Source: Calendula officinalis
Lineage: Eukaryota > Streptophyta > Magnoliopsida > Asterales > Asteraceae
DNA length: 64,000 nt
Direction of reading: 5' to 3'
Assembly (NCBI GenBank): GCA_963853835.1
Contig: OY970834.1
Location: 26,232,365-26,296,364, forward strand
The position numbers were made by a program, and so were the translations under genes. Below are positions 32,496-43,851 of this stretch, piece after piece. Numbering within the stretch: the stretch's first letter is position 1; each line of letters starts with the position of its first letter. A model generated the notes under the pieces. That model was not told the DNA's origin and searched no databases. It saw nothing but the letters and a program-made list of their open reading frames with translations.

Positions 32496-34857
32496 ATGGG
32501 AAAAGCACCATGTTGTGAAAAGGTAGGGCTCAAAAGGGGGAGATGGACAGCCGAAGAAGATGACACTTTGATTAAATACATTCAAGCCAATGGTGAAGGT
32601 TCTTGGAAATCTTTGCCTAAAAATGCAGGTATTTATCAAGTTATAAATTACATTTCATGAATCTTTCGTGGACTAATTTTGTCGGTTTAATTACTCGATG
32701 GAATCTTGAAAGGTTTGTTAAGGTGCGGAAAAAGTTGTAGGCTGAGATGGATAAATTACTTGAGAGGAGACTTGAAAAGAGGTAATATCAGTCGAGAAGA
32801 GGATGAAACGATTATCAAGTTACATAAAGCTTTTGGGAACAGGTTTGTTGAATGTTTATATCCTTAGCATGCATGTGATTTAAACATGGGAAAGATACGG
32901 CTATACTACATTTGTATAACAAGATAAATACAATAAAAATTCGGCATTTAAGATGTATTTTAGGGATTTTAATAGATTGTCAAGGGAAGGTTCCGGAACG
33001 GCCAGGTTAACGGTTAGATCACGTACATCTCGAGCATAAACTCTACCACTCAGGAGAACCGTTATAGATAATAATACCTAATGGTAATGAAAAAATAAGT
33101 TAATATGGTATTCGTGAAAAAAGAGTCCAGTTTTGTGAAGAAAAAAAATTGGTATAATAATACAGCTAATTGGCTACAATGTGTTGCAGCCATATTTTCC
33201 TTTTTAATATACAATAAATTACAACAAATATCTCATTTCTAAGCTCTTTTAAAATGCGTGTACATTTATAAAATTGCACGCATTTATAAATGTGTATAAA
33301 AGGGCATTTTTAAGTGCGAATAGATATTAAAAAATTATTAGAATTTTCGTTTTACGATAACGTTCATATTTATAAGTGCCTACAAGATATTAAAAATTAT
33401 TACCAAAGGGCCAATAGTCTAGCGGTAAGGTGTTTGCCCTCCAACCTAGTGGTTGAGGGTTCGAGTCCCATAGTGGACATATGTGGTTTAGGAGTAGATT
33501 AGATTTGCCGTTCAAAAAAAAAATATATATTAAAAAATATTAGAATTTCCAGTTTACGATAATGTTCATATTTATAAGTGCCTACAAGATAAACCTTGTA
33601 TAAACACTTGAATATCTAGAGATCATTTGTTATACCTAACTACTTTTATGCCTGCAAATAAAATCGCATAGAAATTGATAACAAATTTATCTACACCTTA
33701 AGTACACTTTTAAGTGCTTAATTACAAACTTGCAATATAGTGCGAACATTTTTGTACATTTTGGGAACTCTAATAATAATATTTTTCGCACTTGTAAATA
33801 TAGTCATTTTGTATGCATTTGCCCAGAAATTGACAATATTATACGCATCTTTCAAAAGTGCGTAGAAAATATTATGTAGTAATGAAATAGTTTTTTTTTT
33901 GAAACTAACAATTAAAGTTATACTCATTTTAACAAATATTATTGTATACAATTCTCAACCAATCATTTAAGAGAATTTGGATAATAATTAGAAATTTTGG
34001 ATCTTTAGAAGTAATTATTTTTTTGATAATAATCTAAAATTTCTGATAATGATCTAGATTTTTTTTAATGATTGGTTGAAAATTGTCCTTACAGTACTCA
34101 TCAAATTTTGACTCGTTACAGTACGATCTCAATTCTTCAAGTATATATGTATATATTTATATTTATATTTATATTGGTTACTGGAAGGGATACTTGAATT
34201 TCTTGTAGGTGGTCTATGATAGCTAGTCATTTACCCGGTAGAACCGATAACGAGATAAAAAATTACTGGAATACTCATTTAAGTCGCCAAACCTACTGCT
34301 TCTTCACTAGAACAAACAGCGAGACACAAACATCAACTGATATAGACACCTTGGTCAATCAAAAGAAACAAAGAACTGGTCGTGTAAGCCGTAATGTCGC
34401 AAAAAAGTATAACCAGAATAGGTATTTCAAGAATACTAAGTCATCATCTCTATCTACGACCAATAAATCAACCCCACAAGCTATGATGGACAAAAAAGTC
34501 GACCAGAATGAAAATCAAGTTTGTCATAATGTTACAAGTGACGAGTTGGGGTTGAATTCGTTAGGGGTTCAAGATTATGAATTGATCGATATCGACTATT
34601 TTTTGGAGAGTGAATCTATGGATTCAAGTGGGATTTTTGCCGAAAGTGGTGTTCAAAGTCTTAGGAACAATGATGGAAATGTTGATAAGAGGGTAGATGA
34701 AAACTTGAGCTTAAACTTTTCAAAATCAATGGGGTTTTGCTTTGATAAGATTGAATGGGATATGGAGTTTGATTTTTCAGGGTCTATGTTTGATGAAGGA
34801 GATGACATGTCGGTTTGGCTATGGGAAGATGTAAATTCTAATGCACAACAATCCTAG
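32496..34857 (+). CDS. R2R3-MYB transcription factor, subgroup 7 (flavonol regulator) type
   Basis: Exons 32496-32628, 32713-32842 and 34209-34857 give 303 residues. Intron positions (after codon 44 phase 1, and inside the Arg88 codon phase 2) are the standard R2R3-MYB sites. The R2 repeat spans about residues 14-62 and R3 about 67-113, with the W-spaced helices and LPGRTDNEIKNYWNTHLSR. The MGKAPCCEKVGLKRGRWTAE start and the GNISREE R3 entry resemble the MYB11/12/111 flavonol group. A KKQRTGRVSR motif at about 140-149 matches the subgroup-7 signature, with Val where Thr is usual. The C-terminus is acidic with SVWLWED. Family members activate CHS, F3H and FLS. Assignment to one named orthologue is not possible here. 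Confidence 0.9.
33403..33523 (+). mobile_element. tRNA-derived SINE in MYB intron 2
   Basis: A tRNA-like head with A-box-like TAGTCTAGCGGTAAGG (33415-33430) and B box GGTTCGAGTCC (33468-33478). Then a short body GGAGTAGATTAGATTTGCCG and a poly(A) tail. Near-matching flanks ATATTAAAAATTATTA and ATATTAAAAAATATTA look like a 16-bp target duplication. The flanking DNA is itself duplicated: a roughly 65-bp unit containing TTCATATTTATAAGTGCCTA occurs before and after. Confidence 0.82.
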
Positions 34858-35407
34858 TGTTAAACTGTTCATAATGGTTGTTAGCGCGGCCAATGATGAC
34901 TTGTACAATGATGGTTGCTCGTATATTATGCATGATGACTTGTACATTATATATAATTAGTGAATATGTATTATTAATAAAATCAATTTCAAAATTTATC
35001 ACGTCTGTGTTATTGAGGTTTTGGTCATTTGTTTGGTCTAAAGACACAAAATTGAGGTAACACCGTTGAGTAAATTCGGGTTTGATGACCATTATAAATA
35101 GTTTTATACAAACGCATGGTGACTAAAGTAATTAATTAATACTCCGACTGGGTCTTGATCTCGGGTTTTCCTAGCCAAACCCACCGTGAAAATGTAAATG
35201 CTTTATTTGTGTTTTTCAATCATGGTATTCAACCTTTAAACGACGACATCTAGACCATTTGCCATGAGAATGAGTCATAAATTTGTACTGAACTGGTTTG
35301 TTTTTTCTAATTATTTTTCTTACAAAAATGATGATACCGATAGGCAAGACTTTATTATGAAGCTACTGTTCCACTGGGAAAGATGTTAATTAACAAATGT
35401 ACCATAA
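34858..35407. other. 3' flank of MYB gene, no gene
   Basis: Contains a GATGACTTGTACAATGATGG-like duplication just after the stop (34892-34950) and AATAAA near 34976, a possible polyadenylation signal. No coding sequence. Confidence 0.5.
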
Positions 35408-35869
35408 GACTATGCGTAGTGAGTGATCAAGATGATATTGGTCATCCCTGTCATATCTGCGCCACATTAGTTTTCTCTCTCCTGGTCAAACACACGATCA
35501 AATAGTAACCAAGCCCACGCGATGGGTGACCGATAATTTTTTTTTTAAATTTCATTAAAAATTAAAAACATTACATTAATAATAATAAAAAACATTACAT
35601 AAATAACTTAAATTACTAGAAAAAAACACCAAACTAAAACTCCAAATTATATTTGGTTTTGATATCACACTTCTTTCTCAAAACCCACTCAAGATGAGGG
35701 CCGGTCAAGTGGTTATGCGGATCGTTGAGAGTCGACCTTCAACGGTCGACTATACGACCGTTAGGCTAAGACGACGCGTCGGGGGGCTCGGGGTGTAACG
35801 TGGGGGACGCAGCGGGGAGGGCGGACGAGGCGGTCGCGACCGGCATTTTGGTCGCCGATACGCATAGTC
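35408..35869. mobile_element. Tourist/Harbinger-like MITE
   Basis: Ends GACTATGCGTA on the left and, complemented, GACTATGCGTA on the right. Flanked by TAA at 35405-35407 and 35870-35872, the 3-bp TWA duplication of PIF/Harbinger. The right half is strongly GC-rich (35690-35860), unlike the AT-rich surroundings. No transposase ORF. Confidence 0.85.
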
Positions 35870-36317
<448 letters not shown>

Positions 36318-36689
36318 ATATTTAGGGAATTATTAGCAAAAAATAATTGCAATATTATATGCCTTAAACTTTTTGTTGTAATTTTATATTTAATATTTAG
36401 TATAAATAAAGCATTTACGAACTTCCTAAATGAGTAAGTTTAAATTTTCAGCCAACATACTTATTATTTCAGGACATATGTGTGTTTATAAAAAGATCCA
36501 TTCAGAATTTGATCGCGCGACCTTTGTGTTACCGAGACAATGTCCTAACCTACTGAGCTACTACATCATATGTTAATTACTTGACAATAATTATTTTTAT
36601 CAATCTCTTAAACTTTTAAAAGGTGAAATTGTCACCGCCACCACACACCATCACTACCACATGCGACCACCACCACCACCACTAGGGTT

Positions 36690-37075
36690 GTTCAAAATAT
36701 CTTATAAACCGGGTGTACGAAAAAGTATCCGATATCTGAAAATTCGGAAATCTGTATTTCGGATATCGGATCTAGATAGTGTTTTCAAGATTTTCGGATA
36801 CCCGATATCCGAAATATCACAAATATCTGAAGAATATCCGAACTATCCATAAAATTCTCGGAATATCTGAAAAGTACCTGAAATATCCGAACAATATTTG
36901 AATGTTCTGTTTTTTTTTCAAATACCGGATTTCAGATTTCTAAAATTTTGGATATCCGAAATATGGGTATCCGGATTTCGGATACCGGATTCTGATAGTA
37001 AAAATCATCATCTGAAAATCCGGGTATCCGAAATCCAGATATCCAAAAATCCGGATACCCTGTTTTGAACACCCT
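36690..37075. repeat. GGATATCCGAAAT-rich degenerate repeat
   Basis: Many copies of GATATCCGAAA, CGGATATCGGAT and related words in both orientations. The region is palindrome-rich and begins GGTTGTTCAAAATATC, near-complementary to the TTTTGAACACCCTAATC at its right end. It is likely a foldback-type element built from low-order repeats. CCACCA-rich sequence flanks both sides. Confidence 0.6.
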
Positions 37076-39114
37076 AATCGCCACCCACCATTATTATCGT
37101 CACCACCATTCACCAATTAATCCACTTCAAAGTTCAAACCCATTTCATTGTCAGGTCTATACGCACCACCACCCATAGTCATCACTATCGTCACTATCCA
37201 TGCTGCCGATTTATATGGGTATTCAGCTAGTATTTTCTTTAAAGGGGAAAGTATATGTAGCGTTCGCCATGTGTGCAATCAAAGTTTAAAAACATTAAAT
37301 GAAAGGGAAATTATGAGTACTTTAAAATAATTGAAAGTTTGATAATATAAATTTTATAAAAAGCTAGATAATTGTTTTTCCTTCTTTTATTGAACGCGAG
37401 GAAATCTAAACTCATTGTTAAAAGTTGATATATATCTTACCTTTTTTGACACAAAGACCTAATGTACATGTGAGGATCATAGGGAAATTGTACTACTCTA
37501 TATTTATACTACCATCAAATCATCACTGAAACCACATGCAATTTGACCCGTATTATCATGATTTTGAAAACTGGACCGTAATCGAACAGATCGAGCTCTG
37601 AGTTATTGGTTCAGTTGGGCCACTCTAGAAGACTAGATGATATTACAAGAGTCCTACTAAATGCACTTTATAAAAAATAAAGTCAACTGAACCAAATATT
37701 GGGAAATGTGTTTTCTTACCTTGAAAATTGTAAGTCTATATCTTAGTTAAATAAAAAGCTGCCAACTTTAATTAAATATTTTAATTACATATTTTCTCCC
37801 AACTAATTCTTACTTTATTTTCTATCCGATTTATATGTTATTATTTTTAGTGCGTCAAACATTTAAGAGATACATCAAACTTCTTATTTAATATAAAGCA
37901 CCTAATAAGTCCTTACCGAAATTATTAAATATCCTTAAAAGACATTAACTAAATATATATATATAAATTTCAACTATTTAATTTGGTCAAAGATATAATG
38001 ATTTGTTAAAGAAATAAAACATCACACATAAAAACACCCGATATCAGTATAGAATGTGCTGCTACCAATATTTTAAAACTCGGATTTTGAATCGGACCGG
38101 CCGATGCTTTATAAACGGTCTAACCAGTCGGACTAGTAAAACCGGCCGGTTGAACTGGACTACAATACTATTGGGCCTGATTCGAAGCGAATCATAAACA
38201 TACTTTTAACCCGGTCGATTCGGCCCGACATACTTCCATTTTCCAGTTGGATCGAGTCCCACCGGACGGTCGAACTCGGGTTTTAAAACACTTATATCTA
38301 TATTTTACTAGTTAATTTACTTTAACTTTTATTAAATAATATTTCATCTGTCTCATAATAAAATTTTTATTTCTATTTTGCAAAACTTTTTAGCAGACAA
38401 TTAATGTTAGATCATTGTAATAATTTTGATTATAATATAATGTTAATTTAAAGATAAAAACATAGTGGTAAATCTTTGGTATAAAAATATTATTTTATTG
38501 AGTGGACCTATGAAATTTATAGAATAGATTTATTAAGGAAGGGTTTTGCAAATATTAAAATAATTATGAACCTGTTTTTATGTAATGTTATTTTTATGTT
38601 AATTCTATTTTATTAATCTATGAATATTTTAAATTTTAATTATTTTTATATAAAATTAAAAAAATTAAAAAATGTCATTTTTTTTAACTAGAATAAGTGA
38701 AGGAAATAAAAGAGATTATAAACTGTGATTTTTAGTTACTATAAAAATGAACATCTCTTTCAATCATTACTACTAAACATTATCTTTTTAAATTTGACAT
38801 ACTTTCCTAATCATTGGTATAATCATAATTTAATTACTAAAAGTGTATTTAGAGGGAGCCTATTATAATTAATGATAAATGTTCAAGGTAGTCTAAGAAT
38901 TTTAGCTAGTCCCAAGGGACAATTAGTAGTCATTAGATCAAGAAAAAATCAAAGATCAAGATTCAAACCATACAAACACATGTGCTTTAGTACATCAATA
39001 CCCCACCCACCTCCAGCGGCCGGGGACGGCGGCCGGCAGCGGCGGCGGGCGGCGGCCGCGGCGGCGATGGGCGGCGGCCGGAGGTGGACGCCGACGGTGG
39101 TAGTCGTGAAGTTT
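37076..39114. other. Intergenic, no gene; GC-rich block at 39000-39090
   Basis: Mostly AT-rich. 38075-38290 is rich in CCGGTC/GACCGG words, a decayed repeat. 39000-39090 is an abrupt GC-rich block of CGGCGGCCGG-like words. Its overlapping frames give only low-complexity translations, so I call no gene. Confidence 0.5.
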
Positions 39115-39122
39115 ATTATTAC

Positions 39123-39349
39123 CGGCGTGTCTTTTAGGAGGTGTAAGAAGTCCAGCAGTACATGACCCATATTTTATAGGTGCCCAATTTTTATAAATAT
39201 CTTATATAGATAAATATTATAATTTAATCCAACTTAATAATTTAATAGAAAAAATAATTAGAAAGTCCAATTTTTTTTTAAAATCTTGTATTCAGGGGGT
39301 CCATTTTCGTGTTTTTGCACAGGGCCTTCAAAATCTCAGAGACGCCCTG
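39123..39349. mobile_element. Short non-autonomous hAT-like element
   Basis: A perfect 8-bp duplication ATTATTAC lies at 39115-39122 and 39350-39357. The left end is CGGCGTGTCTTT and the complemented right end CAGGGCGTCTCT, imperfect inverted repeats. 227 bp, non-coding. Confidence 0.75.
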
Positions 39350-39554
39350 ATTATTACTGAGCAATTTTTTTTAATACGGAATAATTTCATGTTAAAGGAC
39401 AATTATATCTTTAGTATGAGGGGTGAAATCAAAGTGTATTTAAAGAAAAGAAAGGGCATAATTATCTTTTGACATAACTGTGATATATTACATGCTTTTT
39501 TGTAATTTAATTGGAATGTTTAAGATCATTAACTGACATTATCATGTGCCCTTA

Positions 39555-40306
39555 GGTGCTGTTTGTTTTTTCTGGGTAAAAAGATATGTAGTATGTGGGC
39601 CACATCTGCTAACTGCTGCAGCTTCTGAGCTGGACCAAAGGTCTGCGATCTGAAGACAAAAAGTTGTTTGTTTTTTAACATATGCAAGCTGCTATAAACC
39701 GATTTAACCATATTTTGCATTACAATCTGAAATCAAATAACCAAATAACCAAATTCAATATAATTGTCATCAAATATGGTTTTCGGTTAATATGGTTATA
39801 ATTTAACTTCCATTTTAATATGAAATCAAATGACCATCGATGACAGAAGCAAACATTGAAAAATCACAATTTTTTGAACATCTAATTTCCATTCAACGTA
39901 ATATAGCTTACAAATTTCATAACAAGTTAGGGGAGAAAGAGATGGTTATACATATATTTGGGCTTAGTCGACGACGAGGGTGAGGGGGAGCGGCAACGAC
40001 AACGAGGGTGAGGGGGAGCGGCGGTGACGACAACATGAGGGGAGAAGGAGATGGGAAGAAGGAATTTTGGGGTAGGGTTTAGTGCAAATTGAAGGAGACG
40101 AGATTTTGGAGGAGACGTGTGTTTTTTAGGTTTGGAAGACCCAAGAACTAATGCCCAAAGCTTCCTGGGGAAGACCTTGTGCAGACATAAAAATGTATGC
40201 GAGCTTCCCAAAAACAAACATCTGCGGGAGACTTTTTCTGCGCGTGATCTGCGCCGCGAAGATAAAAGACCACATGAAGACCTTTTGTCAGAAAACAAAC
40301 AACACC
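39555..40306. mobile_element. PIF/Harbinger-like non-autonomous element
   Basis: The left end reads GGTGCTGTTTGTTTTTTCTG and the complemented right end GGTGTTGTTTGTTTTCTG. Flanked by TTA at 39552-39554 and 40307-40309. 752 bp. The interior includes a duplicated GAGGGTGAGGGGGAGCGGC unit (39976-40025). No transposase recognised. Ends resemble those of the gene-carrying element at 18016-21694. Confidence 0.85.
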
Positions 40307-40309
40307 TTA

Positions 40310-41045
40310 GACTACTCGCATTGGGACATTTGATGGTTGGGTCACCATAATATAATAATGAAAAAAATTATTGGGTGTCACCAAAAGAAGTGACCTAGGT
40401 CACATGAGGGTCACCAATTATTTTGTTTTTTCTTTTTGTTCTTAATGTGAAGTGGAATTTTGTGATTGGTTGTTTTGATTTTAATAAGTAATAAAAATTT
40501 AGGTTGGGTTGTGTTGTTAATGTGTGTGAAAAATAAGGTTGGGTTGGGTTGTGTAGGTGGAAGAGAGAGAGATATTATTTTTTAATAAAAAAATTGGGTT
40601 GAATTAAGTTGCTAATGGAGATAGTCCTATGACACATACGAAGTATTAAAAAAACTTTGATAGAATTCACTTTTAAGACGTCAACTATACATAATCCCTT
40701 TTAAAAATAGATATGTAAAATGTAAGACATATTATCTACCGGAAGTAAACTAATTTAAGGAGATTTTCGCAAACATTAATTTGTCACCTTTTTTAATATG
40801 GCTTTTATTTTATTTTTTTAGTGGTGAGGTCCGCTCGTTTGGGAAATCAGAGACCGACAGGCCCACTCTTCTTGAAGGATAGGGAAGTGAGTAGCATAAA
40901 AATTAATATCACCACTGTCAACTGATTATCATTATTAACACGGTACGTACGCATTGGACATCTAAATGCCATGACATGGATCCATGTAATAGTGAACGTT
41001 TGTATTCTAATTGTATTCAAATAAGTCCTTAATTTTATCACCACC
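40310..41045. other. Intergenic, no gene
   Basis: Contains GGTTGGGTTG-type low-order repeats at 40500-40620 and AT-rich DNA. It resembles a decayed transposon flank. No coding sequence. Confidence 0.45.
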
Positions 41046-41500
41046 ATCAAATCACATGTGATTCAATATACAACTATCATCATCATCAAATCACATGTGA
41101 TTCAATATACAACCACCACCATCGGCCACCACCACCTCCGGCCGCCGTCCTCCGCCGACCACCGTTGGCCGCCTCAATCACATGTGATTGGATACGCAAT
41201 CACATCCGATTGGGTACGCAAGCACATGTGATTGAAAGCAGCCGACGGTGGCGAGGGGTTGCCGGTGGTGGAGACGGTGGGCGGCAGAGGTTGGTGGTGG
41301 TGGTGGTCGGCGGTGTTAAATCACATGTGATTTAATACACATGGGGTGGTGGTGGTGGTGGTCGGCGGTGTGCAATCACATGTGATTTAATGCACATGTG
41401 GTGGTGGTGGCGGTGGTCGGCGGTGTGCAATCACATGTAATTTAATGCACATGTGGTGGTGGTGGTGGTGGTGTTGATGTGTTAAATCACATGTGATGTT
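41046..41500. repeat. Palindrome minisatellite (TCACATGTGA units in GGTGGT-rich DNA)
   Basis: Perfect TCACATGTGA occurs at 41052, 41091, 41178, 41321, 41376 and 41487, with variants near 41202 and 41431. The last four units (41321, 41376, 41431, 41487) have a 55-56 bp period with the body GGTGGTGGTGGTCGGCGGTG. The left half is written in the opposite sense (CCACCACC), so the block is broadly inverted. Confidence 0.88.
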
Positions 41501-41763
41501 GGTGGTGGTGCTGATTTGGAGGTTGATTGATCCAAGGGCTGAGATTTATCACTCAAAACTTTACAAAAATATAGACCTCACGTTTCTCTAACACTAATCA
41601 GTCTAATAATAAAGTTCTATTTCTTATTAAATTTTTATTTTGAATAAAGTTTTTATTTCTCAAATTTAGTTAGGTTAATTCAATAAATAATATTATTATA
41701 CTAAAGACTCATTACTAACTATTTTTCTCTCTAATCCAACTTATATTTTAATCAAAACTATTA

Positions 41764-42076
41764 CTTCCTCCGATTCAAAATAAATGATACACTTTGAGTT
41801 TCACAGTTTTTTAGGCAAAAGGTTATAATGAGAGTTAAATTAGATTAATTGGATGGTTAGTGGGGAATGAGTCCCACAATTTTTGAATAAAGTAAGGTTA
41901 TTGATGTTTAAATGTAAAAATTAAGGGTATAAGGATCATTTCACTTTATAAAGTAGGTAGTTAGTGAGTGTGGAGCCCATTACTTTTTACCAAATAAGGT
42001 AAAATTTTAAAGTGTATCACTTATTTTGAATCAGTCAAATATGAAAAGTATATCACTTATTTTGAATTAGAGGAAG
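41764..42076. mobile_element. Stowaway-like MITE, copy 2, nested in an older MITE
   Basis: Ends CTTCCTCCGATTCAAAATAA and, complemented, CTTCCTCTAATTCAAAATAA, with TA on both sides (41762-41763 and 42077-42078). 313 bp, the same family as 12615 and 60461. The flanks on both sides (about 41600-41761 and 42079-42154, the latter ending GTAGGGAGTA) resemble the 27023/57429 MITE family, so this copy jumped into an older one. Confidence 0.85.
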
Positions 42077-42154
42077 TATTAACTACTTATCACTAATAAA
42101 CTCCTATAGAAACTTGCGCAAAATAGAAATTTTGTTATAGAATGTAGGGAGTAT

Positions 42155-43140
42155 AATAATATAACTTTTTTCATGATCGGAGAAATCAGGTGAGTTTTTC
42201 TCTTTAGTTGGCAGCACACCTATAGCTTCACGAATACCCATAAACTCGTGGGATGGGGCAAACCACCAACCCTTGATGAGCCCATTGTAGTTCACAAATC
42301 ACAAGACCCGAATTTGATATTTTATTTACCTTGGAGTAATTATAATAGCATAATCTCACCATAGGTTTCGCTTAACGGTACTAGAAGGTCCATCAATTAA
42401 AAAAGAATATTTATTTAAGTCTCAACTTAGGTATACCACAATGTTGCCTAATAGTAAAACTTTTGAACTTCTCACAATAGGTCACTACTAGGTGCAAATA
42501 TTAGAGGTGTTCATAGAAGAGTTAGGAAATGGTCACCGGATATTTCAGTTAGATCTTAGATCATATACACGTAAGAAAACATACCCTCCACAAGTAATTG
42601 GAAAATTTTTAACTATCTTATTTAAGTCTCGGTTGATAAAAGTCGTAGAGTAGATTGTATGAGTTTGTCACTCTAATTTAAAAAATAAACATAATTTCAT
42701 CACTCTCCTCTAATTAATTATATATGTGTGATTTGGCTATTTCGCTTTCTTTTGTTTTCATTAAAGGGGACAGTGTCATCAGTAATTGGTCCCCAGAAAT
42801 TCATGGAGACAATCAACCTCATAATGAAATGCAAGTTCATTGTAAACGAGTCATGTCAACCCATGAACAAGCCATTATTACTTCATCAACTTTATAACCT
42901 CAACTTTATAGGAGTCGAAAGTCCATCAACTTAAAAGTTTGAATAAAAGCACAACAAAACAAATCTCAAAATAAATCTAATTAAATACCTTTCTCACTAA
43001 TACAACAAGAGGAATACTCATTCCCAAACATATGTTATGATTGAAATTTATTGTTTCTTCGACTCATAGTGAAAGGGAACTAGCCAGTTTGAGCGTTTGG
43101 ATTGTTTGAGAGGAATGCTAATTTGTCGGTGTTGTATTTG
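42155..43140. other. Intergenic, no gene
   Basis: AT-rich spacer. No ORF beyond chance length, and no element ends recognised. Confidence 0.5.
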
Positions 43141-43440
43141 TAGGGGTGAGCATTTGGGCCGAAAAACCGAACCGAACTGAAAACCAACCCAAACCGATTT
43201 GAACCAAAACCGAAAACATGCAATCGTTTTGGTTTTCGGTTTTGTAATTTCATAATTTTCGATTTTGGTCTTGTTGGGTCCTCGGATAGGGGTGAGCGGT
43301 TGGGTTTAAAAACTGAACCGAAACCGAACCGAACCAAAACTAAATACATGTAACCAGTTCGGTTTTAAAAATTCATCATTATCGGTTTTCGTACTTTAGG
43401 TTTAATTTAATTCGATTTTTGGATCATGCTCACCCTCTCA
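43141..43440. repeat. AACCGAACC-rich foldback repeat
   Basis: Starts GGGGTGAGCATTTGGGC and ends with ATCATGCTCACCCTC, near-inverse of the start. A second internal start GGGGTGAGCGGTTGGG at 43290 indicates two nested or tandem copies. The body is AACCGAACC/GGTTTTCGG low-order repeats. Confidence 0.65.
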
Positions 43441-43851
43441 ACCATATGTAGCTGTGTGAAAATATATCGAGTAATGGGTGGTATTTATAATGCTTTTAGG
43501 TAACTTCTTAATCATAACTGTTTGAATCTATTTTGTTTTGTTTTATAGGCTTCGATTCCACCCTCACGTACACTTTAACAATACAAATCTAAATGAATTA
43601 AAGTTCATACATTATTTATGAATTTAGTGATGCACAAAGTAAAAAAAAAAATAAAAAAAAATCACGGTACAAAAATGGATAAATCTAAATGACTTATATA
43701 TTATGTAACAAGACTTTTTTAAATCAGTTTACGGTGCAAAAAAATTCTTTTACAAATTGAAACCATTACATTTTCTGAACACTATGCAATATTTTAACCC
43801 AAAAAACGCCAAAAAAACATAATCAAAAGACATAAAACTGCTCCTTCATAA
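43441..43851 (-). other. Downstream flank of the TRM gene
   Basis: Non-coding. The part nearest the stop (about 43700-43851) is the probable 3' UTR of the minus-strand TRM gene. Confidence 0.4.

Noticed and set aside
33403..33480. Possible functional tRNA gene
   Set aside because: A and B boxes are present, but the acceptor stem does not pair and a SINE body and poly(A) follow.
36490..36575. tRNA-like sequence with TTTGATCGCGCGACC and a possible B-box complement
   Set aside because: Too degenerate to assign to the SINE family; no tail or target duplication seen.
39000..39170. GC-rich ORFs on both strands
   Set aside because: Low-complexity CGG/CCG runs give open frames by composition alone.
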